DNA from: Bryobacterales bacterium
Lineage (GTDB): Bacteria > Acidobacteriota > Terriglobia > Bryobacterales > Bryobacteraceae
Reading direction: 5' to 3'
Assembly (NCBI GenBank): GCA_003132905.1
Contig: PKZC01000423.1
Location: forward strand, 1-13,742
Length of the DNA: 13,742 nucleotides
The notes under the pieces were generated by a model, which did not search any database, had not been told where the DNA came from, and saw only the letters and a list, made by a program, of their open reading frames with translations. A program made the translations under genes and the position numbers. How positions within the stretch are numbered: the first letter of the stretch is position 1; each line of letters starts with the position of its first letter. Of the stretch, positions 1 to 7,332 are shown in pieces.

Positions 1-90
1 GAGCGACCGGAGCTACGGGACCGACAGGAGCGGTTGGAGCAGCGGGAGCGACCGGAGCTACGGGACCGACAGGAGCGGTTGGAGCAGCGG
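1..90 (+). repeat. Perfect 45-bp tandem duplication inside the collagen-like gene
   Basis: Bases 1-45 and 46-90 are identical. The 45-bp unit is in frame and encodes five Gly-X-Y triplets ([15 protein letters not shown], allowing for phase). From position 91 the pattern continues only as degenerate triplets. Identity at synonymous positions points to recent duplication or slippage; the array may extend left of the window. Confidence 0.95.
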
Positions 91-656
91 GTGCAACAGG
101 AGCGACCGGAGCGACAGGCGCCACGGGAGGAACTGGAGTAGCTGGAGCAACTGGGCCGACCGGTAGTACAGGCGCCAACGGACCGCCGACCCTCTTGAGC
201 GGCTTCTGCGGCACCCCGGCGACGACCACGGGCTCGGGCCCCAGTTCAGGCGTTCTTCTGGGCTTGGGTTCCGAAGACGTGACGAATGGACAGTGCTTCA
301 ATGCATATACGGCGGTTACCGTTGTTGGGCTACCGATAACTTCGGCAGGTACCTTGCAGAATCTGACAGTGGCCTCCAACGCCACAATTCCACTTACGGT
401 CCCGCCCACTGTTGCGACTCCAATTACGGTCACTGTCTTTGTGGACGGGATCGCGACGCCTATCCATTGCTCATTTACAGCGGCTACCACAGTTCCGGGC
501 GCCTCCATGGTGTGCAGTGACTCAAGCGCAAATACGGCGGACACCGCCCCGGTGAACCCTGGTGACGTGGTATCGGTAGCAATTTCTACCACAGACTCGT
601 CGATTCCTTCCGCGGGTATAACCTTAAGCATTCACGCCTCGCTGGAGAAGCAGTAG
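1..656 (+). CDS. Collagen-like repeat protein, 5'-truncated by window edge
   Basis: The reading frame is open from the first base (codons start at position 3) to TAG at 654-656; the true start lies outside the window. Codons 3-188 encode one partial and 20 complete Gly-X-Y triplets ([12 protein letters not shown] types) with no interruption, a collagen triple-helix signature. Thr occupies the Y position in 14 of 21 triplets, as in BclA-like exosporium proteins where such Thr residues are O-glycosylated. From about 189 to the end follows a globular region of about 155 residues with alternating beta-strand-like Val/Thr stretches, four cysteines and a late GDVVSVAI segment. It resembles the C-terminal beta-sandwich (BclA-C/TNF-like) trimerisation domains of bacterial collagen-like proteins. 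The TTG at 195 is an internal Leu codon, not a start. Probably a secreted or surface fibre protein; partner and anchoring are unknown because the N-terminus is missing. Confidence 0.85.
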   Translation, partial: ATGATGPTGAVGAAGATGATGPTGAVGAAGATGATGATGATGGTGVAGATGPTGSTGANGPPTLLSGFCGTPATTTGSGPSSGVLLGLGSEDVTNGQCFNAYTAVTVVGLPITSAGTLQNLTVASNATIPLTVPPTVATPITVTVFVDGIATPIHCSFTAATTVPGASMVCSDSSANTADTAPVNPGDVVSVAISTTDSSIPSAGITLSIHASLEKQ

Positions 657-689
657 CGGCTGGGGATCCAGCAACCTATTCCGGGCGCG

Positions 690-721
690 AGAAGCGGTCG
701 ATTAACATATCGACCGCTTCT
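690..721 (+). terminator. Strong hairpin between collagen-like gene and GT-C gene
   Basis: Arms 690-702 and 709-721 are perfectly complementary over 13 bp around a six-base loop (703-708). The hairpin lies 33 bp after the collagen-like stop codon and 30 bp before the next start. The downstream arm is followed by CT-rich sequence rather than a clean T-run, so it is an imperfect intrinsic terminator. It may instead act as an mRNA 3'-end stabiliser or an operator. Confidence 0.45.
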
Positions 722-751
722 GCTTCCAGGCGCGGCCCACGAAAACTCTGG

Positions 752-2848
752 ATGCCTTTCTCGATAAGCTTTAGCCCCAAGAAGTTGCTCGGCATGTTAC
801 TGCTGGTGCTTCTTACGGTGGGAGTCGCCTACAGCAACCACTTCCAGAATGCTTTTCATTTTGACGACTGGCACACGGTCGTCCAGAACGTCTCCGTTCA
901 AAACATCAAGAACCTTCCCAGGTTCTTTACCGATCCCCAGCTATTCAGCACCATGCCCACCCACCAGGTTTATCAGCCGGTTACAGTCGCCACGCTGGCA
1001 ATTGACTACTGGCTAGCCGGAGGCCTCCAACCGTTCTACTTTCATCTCTCCACGTTCCTGTGGTTTCTGGTGATGCTGATCCTGCTCTTCTTGCTCTTCC
1101 GCCGCATCATGGATATTGCCGACGAACATCCTTCCAATTGGCAATTCGCCTTGCTCGCGATGGCTTGCTACGGATTGCATCCGGCCATCGCGGAAACCGT
1201 GAATTACATCATCCAGCGCGCCGACATTTATTCCACGCTGGGTGTGGTGGCCGCTCTGGTTTTGTATCTCCAGTGGCCGGCCGGGCGAAAGTGGGGCGGC
1301 TACATGCTTCCCGCCGTCATCGGCATGCTGGCTAAGGCGCCGGCTCTGATCTTTCCGCTTATTCTGCTGTTCTACGTGTTCCTGTTCGAAGCCGGCGGCA
1401 GCTTGAGTCCCCGAAATTGGGCTGAAGACCGAGGGAAATGGTCGGCGTCTTTCAAGACCACGCTTCCGGCGTTCATCATCGGCGCTGCCACGGCTGGTCT
1501 TATTTGGAAGATGACTCCGCGCCAGTTCTCGCCCGGCGCAGCATCCGGCTTGCTCTACCGAGTAACTCAGCCCTTCGTCGCACTGCACTATTTCAAGTCG
1601 TTTTTTCTGCCCACCGAACTCAGCGCCGATACCGACTGGACGCCCGTCTCCGCGATATTCAGCACCGAATCCATCATGGGCTTCGCATTCCTGGCCGCCA
1701 TGCTGGTATTGATTGTTCGCACATCCGAGCGTCGGGAAACCCGGCCGATCGCCTTCGGAATCCTATGGTTCTTCTTCGCGCTGATTCCCACATCGATGAC
1801 GCCGCTGGCCGAAGTAACCAACGACCATCGCATGTTCTTTCCCTTTATTGGGCTCGCACTGGCTGTGGTATGGACGTTGCGCTTGCTGCTGTTCCGAAAG
1901 ACAGCCCGGCTGACAACGCATCCTGCGCTGGAGCGTTCTGGTTGGATCGCCGCCTTGTGCATTCTGATCCTTGCAGCCGCAGGGACGTGGCAACGCAACC
2001 GCGTCTGGCGGACCGAGGAATCGCTGTGGCGAGACGTCACCCTGAAGAGTCCGAAAAACGGCCGCGGCCTTATGAACTACGGCCTCACTCAAATGAGCAA
2101 AGGCGACTACGGCACCGCTTTGAATTATTTCGAAGACGCCCTCGCTTACACCCCGAATTATTCTCTTCTTGAGATCAACCTCGGGATCGCGAGCGGCGGA
2201 TTAAGAAAAGATGCCGCGGCCGAGGCTCATTTTCGCCGCGCTCTCTCACTGGCGCCCAACGACGCCGAGAGTTATTACTATTACGGCCGCTGGCTAAAAT
2301 CCAAAGGACGCACCGCCGAAAGCATTGCAAACTTGGAAGCCGCCCTCGAAGCCAGTCCTAACGACATTGATGCGCGCGACTTGCTGATGCAGACTTATTC
2401 CGAGCAACGCAACTGGAGTGAACTGAGGCGCGTGGCTAACGACACTTTGCGGCTGGCTCCGAACGAGGCTGCGGCTCGCAGCTTTCTGGCCACGGTGCAA
2501 ACGCGGGAGCAGGAAATTGCCTCCGCTGAAAACAAAATGCGCCAGGCGCCAACTCCGGATGGACTGATCGATCTGTCCTTGTTGTATTACCAAGCAGGAA
2601 AATACTCAGACTGTATTCGGACCGCCAAACGGGTGATCGAACTGAAACCGGACTCCGCCGAGGCCTACAACAACATCGCGGCCGCCTACAATTCGATGGG
2701 GTTGTGGGACGACGGCATTCAAGCCGCCCGCGAAGCCACCCGGCTGAAGCCGGATTTTGCAATCGCGAAGAACAATCTGCTGTTTGCGATCGCTCAGAAA
2801 CAACGCGCCGCCGGAGTCCCAGCCGCGCCCGTTGCAAAACGGCCTTGA
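752..2848 (+). CDS. GT-C-type membrane glycosyltransferase with C-terminal TPRs (TMTC-like)
   Basis: A 698-residue membrane protein. About ten hydrophobic segments span residues 13-412 (for example 13-29, 98-118, 157-175, 190-212, 333-352, 363-380, 396-412). The first extracytoplasmic loop carries an Asp pair (FHFDDW, D38-D39), the acidic motif typical of GT-C enzymes that use polyprenyl-phosphate sugars. A second conserved-looking motif, NDHRMFFPFIG (357-367), resembles the ERxLYxPS region of eukaryotic TMTC O-mannosyltransferases. Residues 437-669 hold TPRs of 34 residues: clear units near 437-470, 471-504, 505-538, 602-635 and 636-669, with weaker ones between. Tail after membrane core matches the TMTC layout. 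Inferred role: transfer of a lipid-linked sugar to secreted protein on the outer face of the membrane, with the TPRs binding substrate. Sugar and acceptor are not shown by sequence. No strong Shine-Dalgarno precedes the ATG; the in-frame ATG at codon 15 is an alternative start. Confidence 0.75.
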   Translation: MPFSISFSPKKLLGMLLLVLLTVGVAYSNHFQNAFHFDDWHTVVQNVSVQNIKNLPRFFTDPQLFSTMPTHQVYQPVTVATLAIDYWLAGGLQPFYFHLSTFLWFLVMLILLFLLFRRIMDIADEHPSNWQFALLAMACYGLHPAIAETVNYIIQRADIYSTLGVVAALVLYLQWPAGRKWGGYMLPAVIGMLAKAPALIFPLILLFYVFLFEAGGSLSPRNWAEDRGKWSASFKTTLPAFIIGAATAGLIWKMTPRQFSPGAASGLLYRVTQPFVALHYFKSFFLPTELSADTDWTPVSAIFSTESIMGFAFLAAMLVLIVRTSERRETRPIAFGILWFFFALIPTSMTPLAEVTNDHRMFFPFIGLALAVVWTLRLLLFRKTARLTTHPALERSGWIAALCILILAAAGTWQRNRVWRTEESLWRDVTLKSPKNGRGLMNYGLTQMSKGDYGTALNYFEDALAYTPNYSLLEINLGIASGGLRKDAAAEAHFRRALSLAPNDAESYYYYGRWLKSKGRTAESIANLEAALEASPNDIDARDLLMQTYSEQRNWSELRRVANDTLRLAPNEAAARSFLATVQTREQEIASAENKMRQAPTPDGLIDLSLLYYQAGKYSDCIRTAKRVIELKPDSAEAYNNIAAAYNSMGLWDDGIQAAREATRLKPDFAIAKNNLLFAIAQKQRAAGVPAAPVAKRP

Positions 2849-2872
2849 ATCCTCCGCCGGGCTTCCCATCCG

Positions 2873-3970
2873 CTAATCGTTATCTTCCGCGCCCGGTGAA
2901 AAGATGAGCGCGCGCTGGATTGAAAAGCTCGCCACGAACAACAGCGATTCAACCATCACCTTTGCATATACGACGTTGATGCCGTATCGGGAATGCAGGG
3001 ACTGTATGCACAGATACGATATCAGCGCATTCACGCAAAACAGAATATAGTATTTCACCAGCGGACCAAAAAGGCCCCCCCGGTTCTGAAACACGTAGCG
3101 CTTGTTCAGCCCAAAATTAAGCACAGACCCAATCACCACTCTGCCCAGCAAAAGGCTTAGGATGAGGTTGCCCGTGCTCCGGTAGGTCAACGTGAAGATA
3201 ACCAGGTCCGTCAGGCCGGCCAGCAGCGATGAGAGCAAAAATCGAAAGAGGACGAAGTATATTTTGGCCGAATCGATCAGTGGATTAAAGTGGGACGATT
3301 CATTGCGCCCAATGTAAATGGTCTCGATCGGCTCTTCCACAATGCCCCGCGCTTCCGTGCGGGCCGCGATCAGCATATTCATCTCGTACTCATAGCGCTC
3401 GCCTTCAATCTGGAGGCCGCGAGCGCAAAATTCGCGCGACAGCCCGCGCAGGCCAGTCTGCGTGTCCGAGATTCTTTTGCCGATCAGAAAAGTGAACAAC
3501 CAGCGCGTCAAAGTATTGCCTAAGCGGCTGCGCAGCGGTACTCCTTTTTCAAATCGCCGCGCGCCCAGCACCAGGTACTTCGGGTGGCTTGCCAATTGGC
3601 GTGCAACCGAGACCGTATCGTCCGGTGCATGCTGGCCATCCGCATCCGCCGTCACCACGCCAATGAAATCCGGAAAGTTCAGCAGAAAGTGATTGAATCC
3701 CGTTTTCAGCGCTCTGCCTTTTCCCAGATTCACCACATGTCGAAGAAGCGTGCAGCCCGGAGTAGCCGCAACCTCCCGAAGTACTTCGTCGCAACATTTA
3801 TCGCTTCCATCATTCACCACCAATACCGCGCCGAAGCCCTTTTCGAGTAACCGCGCTACGAATTGGGGGAGTCCCAAATCCGGATTGTAGGCTGGAATCA
3901 AAACGGCCACTCGCTGCAAGGCTCCGTCCCTGGCGCTGATCGGCGGTGCGAGTTCGGCGTACGGGTCCAT
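2873..3970 (-). CDS. GT2-GtrA fusion, polyprenyl-phosphate-sugar synthase (type III DPMS-like)
   Basis: A 365-residue protein. Residues 20-235 form a GT2 (GT-A fold) domain: IPAYNP (25-30), VVNDGSD (51-57), the metal/nucleotide-binding DAD of DADGQH (109-114), and SDTQTGLRG (168-176) followed by RYEYEMNML (192-200), all typical of DPM1-like enzymes. Residues 237-355 contain four hydrophobic helices of the GtrA type. This order and length resemble type III dolichyl-phosphate-mannose synthases such as the Pyrococcus furiosus enzyme, so the likely reaction is GDP- or UDP-sugar plus polyprenyl phosphate giving polyprenyl-phosphate sugar at the inner membrane. GtrA may help orient or flip the product. 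The sugar (Man or Glc) cannot be read from sequence. Converges with the GT-C gene (24 bp between stops), which is the kind of enzyme that would consume the product. The ATG at 3968-3970 lacks a clear Shine-Dalgarno. Confidence 0.85.
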   Translation of the reverse strand: MDPYAELAPPISARDGALQRVAVLIPAYNPDLGLPQFVARLLEKGFGAVLVVNDGSDKCCDEVLREVAATPGCTLLRHVVNLGKGRALKTGFNHFLLNFPDFIGVVTADADGQHAPDDTVSVARQLASHPKYLVLGARRFEKGVPLRSRLGNTLTRWLFTFLIGKRISDTQTGLRGLSREFCARGLQIEGERYEYEMNMLIAARTEARGIVEEPIETIYIGRNESSHFNPLIDSAKIYFVLFRFLLSSLLAGLTDLVIFTLTYRSTGNLILSLLLGRVVIGSVLNFGLNKRYVFQNRGGLFGPLVKYYILFCVNALISYLCIQSLHSRYGINVVYAKVMVESLLFVASFSIQRALIFSPGAEDND

Positions 3971-3988
3971 TGGTGGCCAACTGATTCA

Positions 3989-4011
3989 ATATAGGGGAAC
4001 TACCCCAATAT
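3989..4011. promoter_or_regulatory. Interrupted palindrome upstream of the GT2-GtrA gene
   Basis: The dyad ATAT-a-GGGG-(5 nt)-CCCC-a-ATAT is symmetric with a single A/A mismatch per arm pair. It sits 18 bp upstream of the GT2-GtrA start, in the 293-bp divergent region shared with the IPT glycoside hydrolase gene. On the minus strand it contains two TATATT hexamers that look like -10 elements, but no matching -35 box was found. It could be an operator or a small RNA hairpin; no function is shown. Confidence 0.35.
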
Positions 4012-4017
4012 AGTCCC

Positions 4018-4038
4018 ACTCCGCGTGTTTTGCGGAGT
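4018..4038. other. Small hairpin in divergent intergenic region
   Basis: Arms 4018-4024 and 4032-4038 (ACTCCGC / GCGGAGT) pair over 7 bp around a seven-base T-rich loop. It lies between the start codons of the divergent genes at 3970 and 4264. Role unknown; it may be part of the same regulatory region as the 3989-4011 palindrome. Confidence 0.3.
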
Positions 4039-4194
4039 AGCTGGCATACTATGCCGTACTGCTTTGCTTCCTCGTGCTGGCGCGCAAATGGGACTCTCTT
4101 AACCGTTACAACCCCGCGCATCCACAGACCAAACTAGAGTGAGTATGGTAACAATGGGACATCCGAATAGTAAGTTGTCTGACCGTCAGTAGTA

Positions 4195-4215
4195 CTGGAC
4201 CGCCTAAAGGTCCAG
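4195..4215 (+). promoter_or_regulatory. 5'-leader hairpin of the IPT glycoside hydrolase gene
   Basis: Arms 4195-4201 and 4209-4215 (CTGGACC / GGTCCAG) form a 7-bp stem with a seven-base loop, about 48 bp before the ATG at 4264. The leader continues to a strong Shine-Dalgarno GGAGG at 4252-4256. I did not recognise a known riboswitch class, and no convincing -35/-10 pair could be assigned. Confidence 0.3.
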
Positions 4216-4263
4216 GAGAGTTCCGTCGATATACGGCACTTAACGGTCAACGGAGGATAACGC

Positions 4264-6042
4264 ATGAATAAAGATCGGACGCCACGGCAGCGTTTCGAAT
4301 CGGGAAAGTGGATTGTCCTTAGTTTTCTCTTGTTTTTCAGTCAGTTAGGCTTTGCAAAGGTTTCTGGGCCCTCTACCCTACAGAGCGTCACGCCCGCCCT
4401 CGGCTCCCTATTGGGTGGCGCGAAGGTAACCATTACAGGACATGCTCTCTATCTACCAGAAAACGTTACCTTTGGTGGCGTTCCGGCGACAGTTCTTTCC
4501 AGCGGCGTATCCTTTATCGACGTCCGGACCCCCGGCCATGCACCCGGCGCGGTGGATGTAACGGTCGTAAACTCAGGCGGTTTTACCACGGTACTCACAG
4601 CCGGTTATACCTACAACATCGCGATAGCCACCTCTACCCTGCCGGATGGCATCGCCGGAAATTCGTACAACCAAACGCTTGCCGCGGAGGGCGGAGTTGA
4701 ACCGTATCACTGGCAGGTGGCGGCGGGAAGTTTACCTTCCGGCCTCAATTTGAACTCCTCAACGGGAGCCATAACAGGCCAACCGGCCGCCAATTATGGA
4801 ACCGCCACGTTCACCGTGCAGGCTTCCGATTCGTCGCCCCATCCATTAAGTGCAACTTCCAGTCTTTCTATTACTATTGATATTGGCTTAAAGCCCGGGC
4901 CAGTTCCCGCGTCATTTTTCGGAATATCGGTCATTGATTCCGGAATATGGCCTTCCGTTTCCTTCGGCGCCTTCGGCAAAGGAGGGCAAACCACATGGCC
5001 TTACCTCGAACCGGCCAAGGGACAATTCAACTGGACCAAGCTGGATGCTTTTGTTGCCAGCGCCAAATCGCACGGGTTTTCTATTTATTGGACCAACCAC
5101 GAAGTGCCCGAGTGGGCGGCTGCCGATACCTCCACCTGCAGCGTCCCGCAAACCGTTCCAGTGTGTACGTCAACGGTTGCAAATATCGCCGATTGGGATG
5201 AATTTTGCGACGCCCTGGTCCAGCGCTACAAGGGCCAGATCATGATGTACGAACTCTGGAATGAACCCAACACGCAACATTTCACGGGCACAACCGCCCA
5301 GATGGTGGAACTGACCCAGCACCTCTACGATGCCGTTCGTGCGAACGATCCACACGCTCTTATCGCATCGCCATCCGCCACCAACACCACTTGGCTGGGC
5401 AATTACTTCGCCTCGGGTGGTCCAATTGGGGTCGACGTAGTCACCGTGCATGGCTATCTCCCTTCTGTTTCGAACAATGAGCCGGAGACGCTGGCCACGT
5501 ACAAGGTAATCCCCTGGCACGCCGTGATGTTGCAGTATGGCCTTCAAAATAAGCCAATTTGGGACACCGAAGGTTCGTGGGGCTCCGATTTCGCGGCGGC
5601 GCTCGATCCGGATGCCGAGGCGGCATTCCTGGCCCGCTACTATCTGCTTCACTGGTCGGCCGGAGTCACGGCGTTTTACTGGTATGCGTGGGATAGTCCC
5701 ACTTGGGGCAGCCTGTCGAACTCGGGCCCGGCCAGCAAAGCGGGTATCGCCTACGGTCAGCTCGACCAATGGATGACCGGCGCCACCATGACGCAGCCTT
5801 GCTCCGTTCAAGGTACCGTCTACACTTGTCCTTTTACTCGCCCGAATGGCTATACGGCGTCGGCGGTATGGGATTCCAGCCGCACCTGCACTTCTGGCGG
5901 CGGTTGCCCAACCTCCAACTACACCGCTCCCAAGTCTTTTGTTCAATATAGGGATCTTACGGGGGCTGTAACCTCAATCCAATCAGGGCAAGTGGTCTTG
6001 ATTGGCGCTAAGCCCATCCTACTAGAAAACAAGAATCCGTAA
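4264..6042 (+). CDS. Secreted IPT/TIG + Ig-like + clan GH-A glycoside hydrolase
   Basis: A 592-residue exported protein. Residues 1-31 form a signal peptide (basic start, hydrophobic 17-30, likely cleavage after A31). Residues about 36-118 are an IPT/TIG domain (SVTPALGSLLGGAKVTITG opening, FGGVPATV core). Residues about 119-206 are a putative Ig domain (ATSTLPDGIAGNSYNQTL, then GSLPSGLNLNSSTGAITGQP). Residues about 210-500 form a TIM-barrel glycosidase of clan GH-A, nearest in feel to GH39/GH5. The acid/base motif LWNEPN gives E334 at strand 4, and PIWDTEGSWG gives the nucleophile candidate E436 at strand 7. A short beta-rich tail (510-592) with paired cysteines follows. Substrate unknown, probably an extracellular polysaccharide. 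GGAGG at 4252-4256, seven bases before ATG, fixes the start. Confidence 0.8.
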   Translation: MNKDRTPRQRFESGKWIVLSFLLFFSQLGFAKVSGPSTLQSVTPALGSLLGGAKVTITGHALYLPENVTFGGVPATVLSSGVSFIDVRTPGHAPGAVDVTVVNSGGFTTVLTAGYTYNIAIATSTLPDGIAGNSYNQTLAAEGGVEPYHWQVAAGSLPSGLNLNSSTGAITGQPAANYGTATFTVQASDSSPHPLSATSSLSITIDIGLKPGPVPASFFGISVIDSGIWPSVSFGAFGKGGQTTWPYLEPAKGQFNWTKLDAFVASAKSHGFSIYWTNHEVPEWAAADTSTCSVPQTVPVCTSTVANIADWDEFCDALVQRYKGQIMMYELWNEPNTQHFTGTTAQMVELTQHLYDAVRANDPHALIASPSATNTTWLGNYFASGGPIGVDVVTVHGYLPSVSNNEPETLATYKVIPWHAVMLQYGLQNKPIWDTEGSWGSDFAAALDPDAEAAFLARYYLLHWSAGVTAFYWYAWDSPTWGSLSNSGPASKAGIAYGQLDQWMTGATMTQPCSVQGTVYTCPFTRPNGYTASAVWDSSRTCTSGGGCPTSNYTAPKSFVQYRDLTGAVTSIQSGQVVLIGAKPILLENKNP

Positions 6043-6166
6043 TCGTACTGGTTCGGCGAGTACTAGTCCCCTCGTTCCATTGGCACACGAATGCGCTTCC
6101 GGCACCATAGTGACAGTTGAGTTCGGAAAATTTTTGATTTCTCCTCGGAAGCAGAAATTGCCGACT

Positions 6167-6201
6167 GGGAGCTTGGCCGAGTGCTCACCGGCTGGGCTCC
6201 C
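6167..6201 (-). terminator. GC-rich hairpin between convergent genes
   Basis: Outer arms 6167-6172 and 6196-6201 (GGGAGC / GCTCCC) enclose an inner 4-bp stem (6176-6179 with 6189-6192). It lies 20 bp past the amidohydrolase stop and between two convergent genes. There is no immediate T-run on either strand, so its function as a terminator is tentative. The rest of 6043-6221 shows no gene. Confidence 0.25.
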
Positions 6202-6221
6202 GCAACTAAATCCGCCATTTC

Positions 6222-7187
6222 TCACAGCTTCAACAGCTTCTCCGCGTTGCGACCCGCTATTTTATCCCTGTCATCTACGCTGAGGGGCAGGCTGTCCAGA
6301 AACTCGCGTCCCTGCTCATTCGGGCTAAACGGATAATCCACTGAAAACAGGATGCGGTCCGTCCCTAGCACTTGCTGCATACATTGGAATGGGGGCAGGG
6401 TGAAGTAGCCGCTGGTAGTCAGATAGAAATGCTCGCGGAAATACTCGCCGATGGAGCGCTTGAGGTGCGCCGCGCCCCGCCCGAAGACCATTTCGGCGCG
6501 CGCGATCGAGAAAGGCAGATTTTCACCCATGTGCCCGAGGATAATCCTTAGCTTGGGAAAGCGGTCGAACACTCCGGTAATCATGAGCCGTAAACTGTGC
6601 ATGCCTGTCTCCACATGCCAACCCCAGCCGGCGGTGGAAAGAAAGAATCCCAATGAGCCGGGAAGACCGCTGTAATACGCCTCCATCACTGCTTTCGGCG
6701 GGGGTGCGGGATGCAGATAGATCGGGACGTCCAGCGTTTGCGCGGCCTCAAAGATCGGTGTAAAGCGCGGATGATCGAGAAATTGACCATTGGCCGTGCC
6801 GTTGAGCATGACGCCTTTGCAGCCGAGTTGCCGGACGCACCGCTCCAACTCCAGGGCCGCGTTTTCCGGTTCGTGCAGAGCCAGAGTTGCAAAGGCGGCA
6901 AAACGATCGGGATGCGCTTGAACGGCCGCCGCCATTCGGTCGTTCGCGTCGCGCACCAGAGCCTTCGCTGAGGCAGCGTCCAGCTTATCCACTGTGTTAG
7001 CCGCCAACGAGAGAACCTGCATATCGATCCCGGCGGCATCCATATCGGCGATCCGCCCGGCGCCCACATCGAGCAGCTTGGCCTGCAACGACTGCATGAA
7101 TGCCGGGGAAGCGCCGGTGTCGGACATCTGTGCCACCTTCACGACATCGGGGGTCGTCATGTGTTCTTCCAGTGCAACGATGCGCAT
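6222..7187 (-). CDS. Amidohydrolase-superfamily metal enzyme, gamma-resorcylate decarboxylase type
   Basis: A 321-residue TIM-barrel protein of the amidohydrolase-2 (ACMSD-like) family. The N-terminus VALEEH matches the ExH metal motif of gamma-resorcylate and dihydroxybenzoate decarboxylases. Numbered from ATG at 7187, candidate ligands are E7, H9, H159 (IYLHPAPPP), H219 (LGHMGENLP) and D284 (FSVDYPFS). Their order and spacing closely follow E8, H10, H164, H218 and D287 of gamma-resorcylate decarboxylase as I recall them. Expected reaction: non-oxidative decarboxylation or hydrolysis of a small aromatic or related acid in the cytoplasm; the substrate is not known. A GTG two codons upstream (7193) is an alternative start; I prefer ATG because family members begin just before the ALEEH motif. 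No Shine-Dalgarno is obvious for either. It stands alone: 145 bp separates it from the gene upstream on the same strand. Confidence 0.8.
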   Translation of the reverse strand: MRIVALEEHMTTPDVVKVAQMSDTGASPAFMQSLQAKLLDVGAGRIADMDAAGIDMQVLSLAANTVDKLDAASAKALVRDANDRMAAAVQAHPDRFAAFATLALHEPENAALELERCVRQLGCKGVMLNGTANGQFLDHPRFTPIFEAAQTLDVPIYLHPAPPPKAVMEAYYSGLPGSLGFFLSTAGWGWHVETGMHSLRLMITGVFDRFPKLRIILGHMGENLPFSIARAEMVFGRGAAHLKRSIGEYFREHFYLTTSGYFTLPPFQCMQQVLGTDRILFSVDYPFSPNEQGREFLDSLPLSVDDRDKIAGRNAEKLLKL

Positions 7188-7332
7188 CCGCACATCATAC
7201 AGCCGAGCGCCCTGCCAGTGCCATTGTAGTTATCGGGTCGCGCCAGTAAGTTGGATGGATGCCTCGGAAGTCTCGTCGTGCAGGGGCAGTCCTCAAGATG
7301 TGAAGCTAAGCGCAGCGGCAAATATCGGACGA

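Noticed and set aside
1..188. Possible CRISPR or other non-coding repeat array
   Set aside because: The repeat is contiguous with no spacers, has a 9-bp sub-period, and stays in one reading frame as Gly-X-Y codons.
1438..2172. 244-codon plus-strand open frame
   Set aside because: Out-of-frame shadow inside the GT-C/TPR gene; no hydrophobic pattern or motif of its own.
5170..5946. 258-codon minus-strand open frame
   Set aside because: Antisense to the GH-A barrel whose catalytic motifs are in frame; Arg-rich low-complexity translation without a start context.
3985..5953. 12-mer TTCAATATAGGG found at 3985-3996 and 5942-5953
   Set aside because: A few such exact 12-mer matches are expected by chance in a window this long; the second copy is inside a coding sequence.
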